Below, in pieces: positions 9,101 to 17,169 of a stretch of 44,205 nucleotides of DNA (its first letter is position 1; each line of letters begins with the position of its first letter). The stretch is from Stagnihabitans lacustris (GTDB taxonomy: Bacteria > Pseudomonadota > Alphaproteobacteria > Rhodobacterales > Rhodobacteraceae), in assembly GCF_025950525.1 (NCBI RefSeq), contig NZ_JAPDGS010000015.1, forward strand, positions 1-44,205, given 5' to 3'. A program made the translations under genes and the position numbers. The notes under the pieces were generated by a model that saw only the letters and a program-made list of their open reading frames with translations, did not search any database and was not told where the DNA came from.

Positions 9101-11012
9101 CCCCGGCCGGTCGGTTTCCGTGGAAGCGCGACCACCAGTTGCGGAAGTCTTTGGGCCGATAGACCCAGGGCTTGCCATAGGCGCCATCCGTGATGGGCGT
9201 TCGGGCCTGCGCTATTCGATCCGCATCGGAGGCATAGAACCAGTCGAAGCCCTCGCCGCCCGCGACGTTCTCCTTGAGATAGCTGAGATCATGGATGCCC
9301 GACCAACCGGCGAGGGCATCCAGATGGGCCGTGCCGTCGCGCCAATCGGAGAGCGGCAGGTAGTTGTCGACCCCGACGAAATCGACGTTCGAATCCGCCC
9401 ACAAAGGGTCGAGGTGAAACAGGAGGTCCCCGGTTCCATCCTCAGGCTGATGACCGAAATATTCCGACCAGTCGGCGGCATAGCCGATCTTCGTTCCCGA
9501 CCCGAGGATCGACCGGCAATCGGCCGCCAGGGCGCGCAGGCTTGCCACGGCCGGATATGTCCGGGCGTCGGATCGCGCCGTGGTCAGGCCGCGCAGTTCC
9601 GATCCGATCAGGAAGGCATCGACCCCGCCCGCCGCTGCGCAAAGCTTGGCGTAATGCAGGACCATCCGCCGGTAACTCCATTCGACCGGGCCGGTCCAGG
9701 TGACCGTCGTGCCGCTGACGGTGAAGTTCGCTGCCGTCGCCGCCCCGAAGAAGGAGGCGACCTGCGTCGCGGCCGCCGAGGTCTTGTCGACCGTTCCGGT
9801 CTGACCTGCGGCGGGCGAAACCGTGATCCGGCCGCGCCAGGGATAGACCGATTGCCCCGGCGTCGCGGCGTTGGCGCTATAGGGGTTGGGCAAGGCGTTC
9901 CCGGCGGGAATGTCCATCATCACGAAGGGATAGAAGGTCACGCGCTTGCCGCGTGCCTTCAGGTCCTGAATCGCTTCGACGACCGCGAAGTCGGCTGGCG
10001 TGCCGCCGAAGGCCGGATTCCCGCCCGAAAGCGAAACCGGGTGCGCCGCCGCGCGGGCCACGCCGTCGACCGACCAGCTTTTCGGAGTCGTGGTCTTGGT
10101 CGTCGTTTCGACCCCGGGTTGGATCAGGCAGGACCCTGCGCGAAGATCGGTCCCGAACCAGCTGACGACCAACGACACGCTTTCCAGGTTCGGCGCGACC
10201 TGTTCCAGCGTATCCAGAGAGGCCGGGAGGTCAGCCTTTCCCGCCGTGCTGTTCTGGTTCTCCGGCGTAGAGGTCCCGCCGGAGGTTCGCGTGATCGTCT
10301 CGGTCGCGTAGACGAATTCCCCGGCGCCCGGGATCAGGTTCACCGCGCGGACAAGGCTTTCCATCGACCCTTCGGTCAGCGTCGGCTTGATGATTTCGAA
10401 GGACAGTTGCGGAATCCGGTTGCCGAACTTTTCGAGGGGAAGTTCCTCGAAGACGACATAGGCCGTCCCGCGATAGGCCGGGGCATTTCCCGCGCCCATC
10501 TTGGCTTCGATGAAGGGATCGGGAAGCTGGGCTTCGGACCCCGTGTAGACGCGCCAGACCGCACCCGGCACGTCGAAGGGTTTCCCGTCGGCCCAGATGC
10601 GCCCGATCCCCGAAATCGGCCCCTCGCAAAGCCCGACCGCGAAGGAACACGAATAGGAATAGGTGGTCGTCTGAACTTTGCCGCCGCGCCCCTTGCCGCT
10701 CCCGCCTTGGGTCGTCGTCGTCGCCTTTTCGAAGAAGTCGGTCGCCCAGAAGATGTTCCCGCCGACCTTCATGCGTCCAAAGACGGCGGGGATTACGCCG
10801 CCTTCGGTCGAAGAGGTCACCCGGAGGCTGTCGAGGCGCGCGCCTTCCGAAGCCTGGTTCGGCGCAAAGGAAGCTACGATCCGAGCGTCGATGATCGTGC
10901 CCAGGATCGACCCCGCCGCCTGGCCCAAGGCCGCGCCCGACAGCCCGAGGATCGTGCCGCCGAAGCCCGCCCCGATCGAAGCCCCGGCCGCGGCAAGAAC
11001 GATGGACGCCAT
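6162..11012 (-). CDS. GTA-type baseplate/host-specificity protein (TIM-barrel-like) with inserted beta-propeller
   Basis: 1616 aa, equivalent of the RcGTA 'megatron' (g15). It starts with a Gly/Ala-rich hydrophobic segment, followed by an N-terminal hub-like part. The GTA TIM-barrel-like domain then runs from about residue 300 (FYPFVMMDIP, FLIGSELRGLT, DFVGVDNYLPLSDW). It is interrupted at about residues 640-948 by seven repeats of ~43 residues ending in S.DG..WT, which look like the blades of a seven-bladed beta-propeller. The barrel resumes with KPIRFTEIGCPAVDKG and the rest is the tail-tip region. In relatives I remember, the flanking barrel sequences are nearly contiguous. The protein should sit at the tail tip, bind the host surface and pass DNA. 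Confidence 0.9.
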   Translation of the reverse strand: MASIVLAAAGASIGAGFGGTILGLSGAALGQAAGSILGTIIDARIVASFAPNQASEGARLDSLRVTSSTEGGVIPAVFGRMKVGGNIFWATDFFEKATTTTQGGSGKGRGGKVQTTTYSYSCSFAVGLCEGPISGIGRIWADGKPFDVPGAVWRVYTGSEAQLPDPFIEAKMGAGNAPAYRGTAYVVFEELPLEKFGNRIPQLSFEIIKPTLTEGSMESLVRAVNLIPGAGEFVYATETITRTSGGTSTPENQNSTAGKADLPASLDTLEQVAPNLESVSLVVSWFGTDLRAGSCLIQPGVETTTKTTTPKSWSVDGVARAAAHPVSLSGGNPAFGGTPADFAVVEAIQDLKARGKRVTFYPFVMMDIPAGNALPNPYSANAATPGQSVYPWRGRITVSPAAGQTGTVDKTSAAATQVASFFGAATAANFTVSGTTVTWTGPVEWSYRRMVLHYAKLCAAAGGVDAFLIGSELRGLTTARSDARTYPAVASLRALAADCRSILGSGTKIGYAADWSEYFGHQPEDGTGDLLFHLDPLWADSNVDFVGVDNYLPLSDWRDGTAHLDALAGWSGIHDLSYLKENVAGGEGFDWFYASDADRIAQARTPITDGAYGKPWVYRPKDFRNWWSRFHGNRPAGVEELVTWTGTATAPIGNYEDVCWSDARGVFVAVGSSAGGARVMVSADGATWTGASIPTGDFGFSGICWSPQLGKFLAVGGISSANDMMVSPDGVNWTMVASGASALWNKVCWSPGLGKFCAVGESGQYGVSADGLSWTIGTNTLSAWRSVCWAAGLGKFVAAADTTGTGQCLSSPDGITWTVTTMPSGKGFKSIAWSTELGVVCAVGNSGSGRSAVSADLVNWTSGNFPTAQQWRGVCWAAELGVFVAVADSGSTSRAVVSYDGINWQNYASASATFRGVCWSRPLSRLAAVATASTNKAMYSQNSSPWLPGLKPIRFTEIGCPAVDKGTNQPNVFLDPKSSESTLPFFSNGGRDDAIQRRYLEALIGYWSTPANNPVSALYGGPMIDMGEAAVWCWDARPHPTWPARADVWGDTANWTVGHWLNGRLGASGLGDLVLAICARSGIDSAALDVNRIAEAVPGYVIASLESPRASIEPLARYFGFDVVESQGAMRFVARGAGPVATITVDGVVAGEKAEGEDIEFVRGQETELPRVLKWRLLSADEDYEAVTVEARRVTVDSVRVRAEQFAIAHPPDQADRNARRALFEAWIGRETATFSLPPSRLALDPTDIVTIENDGRSLEFGLTQIADNDARRVEAVRRDPMVNNLGPGPSRGVSTDVPVVFGPPDVEILDLPQLSEDVPAHRPLAAVSASPWYGQAAIWRSASLDGFSLFATADLSAQFGVLAVALPSGPTSRFDRANAIALDISGGTLQSVTDEQLFAGANLLALETAAGVWELIQFATATIVSPGRWTLSRLLRGQAGTEDAILPLAPIGSRIVFLGAALVALPISESEIGMPWNWRFGPSDRAAGDAMNLPLTYTPQGRGLRPWSPFRIKGVWQGSGDIAVAWARRTRSLAGDSWTAPEVPLGEASESYDLLVLNGAGATIRTVAGLASSAWTYTAAMQTADFGGPVASLRLRIFQNGQLGRGAAADITLTP
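8172..9092 (-). repeat. Seven-repeat propeller-coding insert
   Basis: Approximate limits of the seven tandem repeats inside the baseplate gene. Each repeat has a VCWS/ICWS/VCWA strand, an LGKF or LGVF turn, an AVG or AVA strand and a closing VSADG.(T/S/N)WT. Successive repeats differ by about half their residues, so this is an old protein-level repeat rather than a recent DNA duplication. Limits are estimated to within a few codons. Confidence 0.75.
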
Positions 11013-11013
11013 A

Positions 11014-11667
11014 TCAGCCGCCCTCGCCGGTTTCGGAAGTCGCCGGAATTTCCCGCGCCGCGTCGGGCGCCGGTTCGACCGTCGCGGTCGTAGCGGGCTC
11101 CTGCGGCGCCGGGTTCCCCGCCGAGTCCGTCGACGTCTTCGTTTCGTTCAGCCCGGGTTCCGGCGCGACCGAGCTTTCGGAGGGCGCGGGATCGGGCGAG
11201 GCCTCGACGGCGGGCGCGGCAGGGAACAGGAAGGCATAGGCCGCGCGTCGCGCCCAGGCTTCGGTCAGGGGTTCTTCGACGACGCCGGTGCGGTCGTAGG
11301 CATGGACGAAGCTCGGCCGGATCAGGCTTTCGCCCAGCACGCCGCAATGCTTCGCGGGGGAGCCCGCGACCATGCGGAAGAGGATCAACGCCCCGGGTCC
11401 GGCCGCTGCGACGGGAATTTCGATCAGCGCCGCCCGTGCGGCCGTCGCTAGGACTTCGCGCCCGCCAGCTTCGCCCCAGTCGCGGGTGTAGGGCGGAACG
11501 TCCCAAGGCTCGTCGCCATGCAGCCCGCGCCAGACCCCGCGCGCCAAGCCCAGGCAATCGGCGCCGACGCCCTGGACAGAGGATTGATGCAGATAGGGCG
11601 TGCCGATCCAGTCGCGGGCGATGGCAAGAACAGCCGAAGGATCGGCCGGGTGAAGGTCGGGGGTCAT
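11014..11667 (-). CDS. NlpC/P60 tail peptidase (GTA g14-like)
   Basis: 217 aa from ATG 11667, 13 bp after the stop of the DUF2163 gene; an earlier start at 11709 would overlap that gene. Residues ~10-150 form an NlpC/P60 cysteine peptidase domain: catalytic Cys in GADCLGLARG (C38) and His in AKHCGVL (H107). Such enzymes cut murein peptides and are carried in the tail tip to open the cell wall during DNA entry. The last ~60 residues are Pro/Ser/Thr/Glu-rich and probably disordered, unusual for this short family and perhaps a linker to the neighbouring baseplate protein. It lies between the hub and megatron genes, as in RcGTA. Confidence 0.9.
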   Translation of the reverse strand: MTPDLHPADPSAVLAIARDWIGTPYLHQSSVQGVGADCLGLARGVWRGLHGDEPWDVPPYTRDWGEAGGREVLATAARAALIEIPVAAAGPGALILFRMVAGSPAKHCGVLGESLIRPSFVHAYDRTGVVEEPLTEAWARRAAYAFLFPAAPAVEASPDPAPSESSVAPEPGLNETKTSTDSAGNPAPQEPATTATVEPAPDAAREIPATSETGEGG

Positions 11668-11680
11668 GGGATCGGGTCCG

Positions 11681-12553
11681 TCAGGCAAGCGGCGCGCCGT
11701 TGTTGGCATCGCCGCGGTTGGGATAGCGCATCACGGCGTCGTCCCCGGGGATATGGGGGAAGCCCCGGAAGTTGACGCCATTCGCAAACTTCGTCCGGCA
11801 GGTCTCGAACTGCTTGTCGCAACCGGCGGTGATCAGGAACCCGTCCCCGACCGAGATCGGTCGCACCGGCGCCTCGAACAGCGTGACCGTCCCGCTTGCG
11901 AAAGCGGCGACTTCGGTCTTTCGCCCGGCGTTCGCGCCGGTCGTCCAAGACACAACGCCCAGCGCGAAGAGATCGTCGGCATAACCCGAAAGGGCGGCCG
12001 AAAATCCCCGGTCGCCGATGGCCGCGCCGACCGACCCGGCGGCCGACCGGGTCGGAAGGCTGAGGTTCACGCCGCAGCGCGCGTCGCCCAGATCGGCGTC
12101 GCAATAGAACTGGAAGGTCCGTCCGACCGTCTGGTTCAGCCAATGGGCAAGGGACCGAACTTCGGCGACGAAGGAGGTCCGGCCGCGGCGGATATCGCCG
12201 ATATTGCCGCGCCGCAAAAGCACACGTTGATCCGTCGAGGCCCAGTTGACCCGCCAGACTTCGACTTCGGCGTTGTCCCAGCGGCCGTCGAGGATATCGG
12301 TCTCCGTGATCGCATCTGACGAAATCGCGCCCTGGACGTCTTGCGCGTCGACCCCGAAATCCTGCCCGGACCGAATTTCCGAGGGGACGAAGCCGCTTTC
12401 GGGTTCGAACGTCGTGCCCGCGAAGGAAAGCGCAACGTCGTGGTCGGTGAAGCCGAAGACCGCGCCGTCTTGGCGCGCAACCTTCCAGCACCACGCAAGG
12501 GTCGAAGTCCCGGAGTCGAGATGGGCTTGAAGCCCGGCGGGGAACGTTTTCAT
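11681..12553 (-). CDS. DUF2163 baseplate hub protein (GTA g13-like)
   Basis: 290 aa. The N-terminal part (TFPAGLQAHLDSGTSTLAWCW, FGFTDHDVAL) is DUF2163 and the C-terminal part (FNGVNF-like FANGVNFRGFPHIPG) is the phage BR0599-type end. Clustered cysteines (CDADLGDARC, AGCDKQFETC) are the conserved positions that bind a metal or Fe-S centre in tail hub proteins of this class. It should form the ring that connects distal tail protein and tail tip. Its ATG overlaps the stop of the DUF2460 gene by 4 bp. Confidence 0.9.
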   Translation of the reverse strand: MKTFPAGLQAHLDSGTSTLAWCWKVARQDGAVFGFTDHDVALSFAGTTFEPESGFVPSEIRSGQDFGVDAQDVQGAISSDAITETDILDGRWDNAEVEVWRVNWASTDQRVLLRRGNIGDIRRGRTSFVAEVRSLAHWLNQTVGRTFQFYCDADLGDARCGVNLSLPTRSAAGSVGAAIGDRGFSAALSGYADDLFALGVVSWTTGANAGRKTEVAAFASGTVTLFEAPVRPISVGDGFLITAGCDKQFETCRTKFANGVNFRGFPHIPGDDAVMRYPNRGDANNGAPLA

Positions 12554-13176
12554 CGGCGAATCTCAATCAGGGGGATGGAAGCGATAGACCCCGTGCGTTC
12601 GATATCCAGCGTGATCGGGAGTTCGTCGGTGTCGAAACGGACCGGAACGTCGAATTCGAACCCGGCGGTGATGGCGACACCGGAGGCCGGGGGGGAGGTG
12701 AAAGTCACGATCCCGGTCGTCGCATCGACGGACCAACCGGACGCCAGCGGGACAGAGTTCGCCGCGATCAACACCTTTCCCGAAACGGGCTTTGCGATAG
12801 CCCGCTTCCAGGTTTGGCCGCCGGAAGAATAGGACTTCACAAGCGGGAAGGTAGCGATGGCCCCATTTCCGACGCCGATCAACTGGTCTGTCGCCGCGAT
12901 CGCCGCCGACGGCAGGCAAGACTTGTAGTCGGCCCAATCCTTCCAGCGGAAGCCGCGCAGGCGGCCGTTCCGGGCTTCGAAGAAGGCGGTGACGGCGGCC
13001 AGGTCGTCGGCCCGGCGCAGCCCATAGGCGGCGTCGTAAACCCGGCGCGAATTGGCCCAGACAGCGTTGCGTTCTTCGTCACCGGAGGCCAGAGTCACGA
13101 TCCGCGTCCGTCGCTGCGGCCCGCCCTTGGCGCCCCGGCTGATGTTATCGGGGAACCGCACTTCGTCGAAAGCCAT
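12550..13176 (-). CDS. DUF2460 distal tail protein (GTA g12-like)
   Basis: 208 aa from ATG 13176, which shares one base with the tape-measure stop. MAFDEVRFPDNISRGAKGGP and GLRRADDLAAVTAFFEARNG are typical of DUF2460, and RFDTDELPITLD is the conserved C-terminal part. Proteins of this family are distal tail proteins that cap the tube and begin the baseplate. Gene order tape measure, DUF2460, DUF2163, NlpC/P60, megatron is that of the RcGTA cluster. Confidence 0.9.
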   Translation of the reverse strand: MAFDEVRFPDNISRGAKGGPQRRTRIVTLASGDEERNAVWANSRRVYDAAYGLRRADDLAAVTAFFEARNGRLRGFRWKDWADYKSCLPSAAIAATDQLIGVGNGAIATFPLVKSYSSGGQTWKRAIAKPVSGKVLIAANSVPLASGWSVDATTGIVTFTSPPASGVAITAGFEFDVPVRFDTDELPITLDIERTGSIASIPLIEIRR

Positions 13177-14789
13177 CAGTATCCCCTCCGCCCGAAGGCC
13201 ACGGCGCGGGCGATATCGCTCGCCACCTGAACCCGGGACTGGCGGAAGCTTTCCGCGTCGCGGGCGTTGATCGTGACGTTCAGTCCCCGGCCGCCGATCC
13301 CTTGCCGAACTTCGTCCCGGCTTTGCACTCGTTCGCCGCGTTGCAAGATCGCGGGCACTTCGTCCGACCGCAGGCCAGGCCATCCGCCGTCGTGGAACCG
13401 GGCGGCGGCGGCGAAAACGGCCGAGGGCACCGAGCGGCGCGGGCCGCCATGGCCGACGATCCCGCCCTCGTGGTTGACGGCGGCGCTGGTCCCTGCGTTG
13501 ATCCAGGAACCGAGCCAGCCAAGGCCCCCGCCGGAAAGCGTGCCCTGAAGCGCTGTAGCGATGGGCCCAAGCACCGACTTGCGGATCGCCAATTGAGCCA
13601 GGTCGGCCATTATCGAAACCGCCATGTCGTGAAAGGAGAACTTGCCGGTCTTCACGAAATTGCCGACGGCGGTCTCGGCGCCCTTGAAGGCGCCCACGAT
13701 GGCGTCGCCGACGTCTTTGCCGATGTCCTTCGCCGCCTCGGCGTATTGCTTCAACCCGTCGACGGCGGCTTCCCAACCGGCGGCCGCTTCTTCCGCAGCC
13801 GCACGGGAGGCACCCCCGGCCGCCCGCGACGCCGGAACGGTCGCCGCCACCGCCGTTTGCAGATCCTTGAAGTCCTTCGAATAGATTTCTTCGGCGGCGG
13901 CCAATTGCAGATCGTCCAGCCGCCCTTCTGCGTTCAGCTTCTGAAGCGCGAGAAGATCGGTCTTCCGGCTTTCGATCAGGCTGTCGACGGCGCCCGCGTT
14001 CTGCACCGACGAGAAGCCGGGCAGGAGTGTCGCCAGAGCGTCTGGCGGGGTCTGGGCGCCCAGCGCCGCATTCGTGCCGAAGGTGCGGATCGTGCGGGCG
14101 TCGGCGCGCATCGCCGCAGCATTGCTGATATCCGCCATCGTCGCGGCGCGGGATTTGTCGATCTGGTCGGTCAGGTTCTGGGCCGCCTCCCGCCGCTCTT
14201 GGCCTCGGATGCGGAGAAGTTCGATCTCGACGTTCAGGACCTCCTTCCGCGCTTGGAATTCGGCCTCGGAATTGGCGATCACCGCTTGCGCGGCGGCCGA
14301 GGACGCCCCGCCGGTCTGGTTGATCGTGTCGTTATAGGTCCTGGCGACGCCCTGGACCGCCGAAATCGCGCTTTGGACGGAAGATGCAGTCCCGGCGTTC
14401 CGCAGCATTTCGTCGGTGAATTGGCGCGTCGCATCCGCGCCGTCGAAAAGGGAGCCCACAAGGGGGATCATCACCGAGGCGGCCGTGCCCGCCAAGACGC
14501 CCCACAACCCAAAGGCGGAAAGCAGTTGCGGAAGCTGCTGGGACATGGCCCGGGTCGCGTTGGTCCCACCCGCGACCTGCACCGCGAAATCCTGAAGCTG
14601 GAAGGCCGTGTTCTGAATCGCCGCCTTCGTCGCGCCGGAGGTCTTGTTCAGTTGGGTCAGCGCCTGCGACCCTTGGGTGCCGAGGCGGTTGAGGTTTCCA
14701 GCCCCCTCGCTACCGATCCGCCGAAGTTGGTCTTCGACCTCCTTGCCGCCGACCAGCGCCAGGCGGACCGATACCTTGCGCTCAGTCAT
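13176..14789 (-). CDS. Tail tape measure protein
   Basis: 537 aa. Sets tail length and is ejected ahead of the DNA. The sequence is mostly alpha-helical and Ala-rich, with a hydrophobic patch at about 90-115 (LLSAFGLWGVLAGTAASVMI), long coiled stretches, and the common C-terminal tape-measure signature (FVKTGKFSFHDMAVSIMADLAQ, then NHEGGIVGHGG, FHDGGWPGLRSDEVPAILQRGE). It is short for a tape measure; at about 1.5 angstrom per helical residue this suggests a tail near 80 nm (inference). It overlaps the frameshifted chaperone frame upstream by 8 bp. Confidence 0.92.
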   Translation of the reverse strand: MTERKVSVRLALVGGKEVEDQLRRIGSEGAGNLNRLGTQGSQALTQLNKTSGATKAAIQNTAFQLQDFAVQVAGGTNATRAMSQQLPQLLSAFGLWGVLAGTAASVMIPLVGSLFDGADATRQFTDEMLRNAGTASSVQSAISAVQGVARTYNDTINQTGGASSAAAQAVIANSEAEFQARKEVLNVEIELLRIRGQERREAAQNLTDQIDKSRAATMADISNAAAMRADARTIRTFGTNAALGAQTPPDALATLLPGFSSVQNAGAVDSLIESRKTDLLALQKLNAEGRLDDLQLAAAEEIYSKDFKDLQTAVAATVPASRAAGGASRAAAEEAAAGWEAAVDGLKQYAEAAKDIGKDVGDAIVGAFKGAETAVGNFVKTGKFSFHDMAVSIMADLAQLAIRKSVLGPIATALQGTLSGGGLGWLGSWINAGTSAAVNHEGGIVGHGGPRRSVPSAVFAAAARFHDGGWPGLRSDEVPAILQRGERVQSRDEVRQGIGGRGLNVTINARDAESFRQSRVQVASDIARAVAFGRRGY

Positions 14790-15449
14790 TGTCGATCCTT
14801 TCCCGGATTTGTTCGTTCATCCGCCGGACCATCGCCGCTTCGATACCGGGCAAGAGTTCGGCGACGACGAAGGCGTCGACGCCCAGCGCCGCCGCCACGG
14901 CGAAGGCGACGTTCATGTCGATCCCGACGACGGCCGCCGGGATCACCCGCATTTGGCCCGCCAGGCGCTGGACCAAATCCCAGACCTGCCAGCCTTCTAC
15001 GGTTTGCGGCCGGTTCAGGCGACCGGGGCAGTCGGCGCAGGGTTCAGGGCAGGCCTCGCAGTATCGGCCGCCCCCGCCGAAGTGCCAGTCGGCAAGGGCG
15101 CAGAGCCGTTTCCCTCGTCACGCAGAAGCAGATAGGGGCCGAGGTATTCGTCGTTGAAGGCGCGGTAGATCGGCCAAAGGTCGAGAAGGGCGTGGATGGC
15201 TTCGGGGCTGGGGTCGACCGGGTTGCCGTCGGCGTCGCCGATCCCGTCCCAGGACAGCACGGCGATATCGGCGACGGCCTTCGCCAGGGCGACGGCCAAG
15301 CCCTCGCGGCCTTCGTCGCGGGCGGCTTCGACAAGCGGGTCGGCCTGCGCCGCCGCGAAGATCGCGGAAGTCAGCGGCCGGAGCGTCAGGGTTGCGCCGC
15401 CCGGAAGGTCCAGGCGGATCGAGGCGGGGGCGGGTTTGAGCTTGATCAT
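14782..15449 (-). CDS. Tail assembly chaperone GT, made by -1 frameshift
   Basis: Predicted 222-residue product: the first 114 codons of the G-like gene, then a -1 shift at the GGGAAAC heptamer (15114..15108) into a frame open to the stop at 14784..14782. The added ~108 residues begin RLCALADWHF, contain a Cys cluster (CEACPEPCADC) and the segment VEGWQVWDLVQRL, and end RERIDND. This second frame has no good start codon of its own (only CTG or TTG) and its stop overlaps the tape-measure start by 8 bp. G/GT pairs made this way chaperone the tape measure during tail assembly. The shift is inferred from sequence. Confidence 0.75.
15015..15449 (-). CDS. Tail assembly chaperone G
   Basis: 144 aa, the unshifted product. 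It starts MIKLKPAPASIRLDLPGG and is mainly acidic and helical, ending in a Pro/Ala-rich tail. Its ATG shares one base with the tail-tube stop. Location between tail tube and tape measure, size and the internal slippery heptamer identify it as the G-like chaperone of siphophages. The main product should be much more abundant than the shifted form. Confidence 0.85.
   Translation of the reverse strand: MIKLKPAPASIRLDLPGGATLTLRPLTSAIFAAAQADPLVEAARDEGREGLAVALAKAVADIAVLSWDGIGDADGNPVDPSPEAIHALLDLWPIYRAFNDEYLGPYLLLRDEGNGSAPLPTGTSAGAADTARPALNPAPTAPVA
15108..15114 (-). other. Programmed -1 ribosomal frameshift site GGGAAAC
   Basis: Read on the minus strand the zero frame is GAG GGA AAC GGC, so the heptamer is G GGA AAC, an exact X XXY YYZ slippery sequence in register (lambda uses GGGAAAG). 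The -1 frame has a stop six bases upstream of the heptamer and then stays open for about 110 codons. About 11 nt downstream an imperfect hairpin (CTTGCCGA / TCGGCGGG) could stimulate shifting. Confidence 0.8.
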
Positions 15450-16720
15450 CAGTATCCTGCGACGGTGTTGGTGAGAACGAAGGTGCACATGCGGGCGGGG
15501 CTGACGGCGATGGCGGCTTGCCAGTCGAACGTCGCCTGAATCCCCTTCGGGCCTTGGATTTCGGCCTTGGGCCGGGGCAGATAGACCGCATGGGCGGTGA
15601 AAGTCAGGGCGGCAGTCGCCGAAATCGTCCATGCAAAGACGAGGTCGCAGGGCGTGCCCGCGACGGCTTGGTTGAACAGGGCCAGGTCCGCGAACCGCGC
15701 TTCCAGCGACCCGGTCAGGGCGGTGATCGAAGGATCGGCGCCGTCGATCCGCCCGTCGTTGCGAATGCTTTCGATGGTGTCGAGGTTGTTGTCGTATTGG
15801 ACCCGGGCCGAAAGGATGTTCGCCAAGGCCGAGCCGAGGCGGGTGATCGACCCGTTGAAATGCCCGAAGCGCTGAAGGTTCTGCGCCGTCAGTGCCCCCG
15901 CCGCGGTCGCGGCCGCGACGGTCTCGTTCTGGGCGATCAGGCTCGCTGTCATGGTCAAAAGGCCGGACCGACGCATTTCCCACTGGAGCTTGTCGACCAT
16001 GACGCCGGAATACATCGCGAAGCGCGGAACTTCGGGCATTTGCGTTTCGAGCGCCAGGCTCGGCAGGGTCCAGCCGCCGGAGACGAAGGTGTGGGTATTG
16101 GCCCCGCCGGTCAGCGTCGCCCCCGAAACCGTCCCGGCCGAAGCGGGCGAGGTCGAGGCCGCCAGGGTAAAGGCGTTCCCGGCCGTGCCCGTCGTCTTGT
16201 AGGTCACGGTGAGCGTCGTCCCGCCCGTCTGGCCGTAGTTCGCCAAGAGGACGCCTGCGACCACCGACGCCAACAGGATCGTGACGATGTTGGTCAAGGT
16301 CGCAGCGAGGTTCGCCCCGATATTGACCTGGTTCCCCGTCGCGCCCGAGGCCACGAAGGTAAAGGTGGTGCCGTTGATCGTGATCGTCGCGTTGACCGCC
16401 GGTTGCCCGGAAAAGACGATGGTCCCCGCCGCCGCCGCGACCCCGGCCGTCGTCGGCGCCCCGAAGGCGGCCTTCAACCAGAAGCCGATGTTCTCGACGT
16501 CGATCGGCACGACGACGTCGCCGCCCGCCGAGAAGGCGTCCTTGATCGGCGCCTGCGGGTCGCGGCCATAGCCCAGAAGCTCCGACCCCAGAAGGGGCTG
16601 TTCGCCGCCGAGCGAAGTCGAGGCGAAGGGCACTTGCTTGAAGCCCGAGCCGGGTGGCGTGCCGTAAAGGGATTCGAAGGCGAGCGCCATTTGCGCCCGC
16701 GCGCCCTGAGCGCGTGCCAT
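15449..16720 (-). CDS. Major tail tube protein
   Basis: 423 aa from ATG 16720, downstream of the tail-completion gene. It begins MARAQGARAQMALAFESLYGTPP and is beta-rich. The pattern of QMALAFE, GYGRDPQAPIKDAFSAGGDVVVPIDV and WQAAIAVSPARMCTFVLTN is characteristic of the tube protein of alphaproteobacterial siphophages. The middle (about 95-215) is a Thr/Ala/Gly-rich insert that could be a surface-exposed domain, making the protein longer than a minimal tube subunit. It should polymerise around the tape measure. Confidence 0.85.
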   Translation of the reverse strand: MARAQGARAQMALAFESLYGTPPGSGFKQVPFASTSLGGEQPLLGSELLGYGRDPQAPIKDAFSAGGDVVVPIDVENIGFWLKAAFGAPTTAGVAAAAGTIVFSGQPAVNATITINGTTFTFVASGATGNQVNIGANLAATLTNIVTILLASVVAGVLLANYGQTGGTTLTVTYKTTGTAGNAFTLAASTSPASAGTVSGATLTGGANTHTFVSGGWTLPSLALETQMPEVPRFAMYSGVMVDKLQWEMRRSGLLTMTASLIAQNETVAAATAAGALTAQNLQRFGHFNGSITRLGSALANILSARVQYDNNLDTIESIRNDGRIDGADPSITALTGSLEARFADLALFNQAVAGTPCDLVFAWTISATAALTFTAHAVYLPRPKAEIQGPKGIQATFDWQAAIAVSPARMCTFVLTNTVAGY

Positions 16721-16746
16721 AGGGGTGGTTCCTTTCGGTTGGGGGG

Positions 16747-17169
16747 TCAGACGGGGGAAGCGGCGGCGTAGTCGATAAGGACCGGCAGGACCGCGGCCTT
16801 GACGGGCTCGGTGCCCTCGGCGGCGATTTCGACGGTCTCCGGGGCCTGGATCTCGATCCAATCGCAAAGCCCGCCGAGGGTCCGGTCGGCCGCGATCACG
16901 GCGCCGACGGAGGCGGTCAGGGCGTCGAAGGCGGTATCGCGCCCGGCGTCGGCTTGAACCAAGACGTCGATTTCGGCGCGGTGGCTGTAGAAATACCGGA
17001 GCGGCGACAGGGTCACTTCCGGTTCCCCGGGATCTCCGTCGCGCAGGATCAAGACTCCGCCCGCCGGGATGCGGACAGGAAGGGCTTCGTTCCGAAGCAC
17101 AAGCGGGCCGGACATGGCCAGCAGGCGGGAGAAGAGGGCGGCCAAGACGGTTTCGCGGGTCGAGGGCAT
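16747..17169 (-). CDS. Tail terminator/completion-like protein
   Basis: 140 aa from ATG 17169, whose last base-pair overlap with the previous stop is one base. Contains TRETVLAALFSRLLAMSGPLVLRN, LILRDGDPGEPEV and YFYSHRAEIDVLVQ, a pattern found in small proteins between head-tail connectors and tail tube (sometimes misnamed acyl-CoA transferase in relatives). Position fits a tail terminator that caps the tail tube. Function is from synteny. Confidence 0.65.
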   Translation of the reverse strand: MPSTRETVLAALFSRLLAMSGPLVLRNEALPVRIPAGGVLILRDGDPGEPEVTLSPLRYFYSHRAEIDVLVQADAGRDTAFDALTASVGAVIAADRTLGGLCDWIEIQAPETVEIAAEGTEPVKAAVLPVLIDYAAASPV

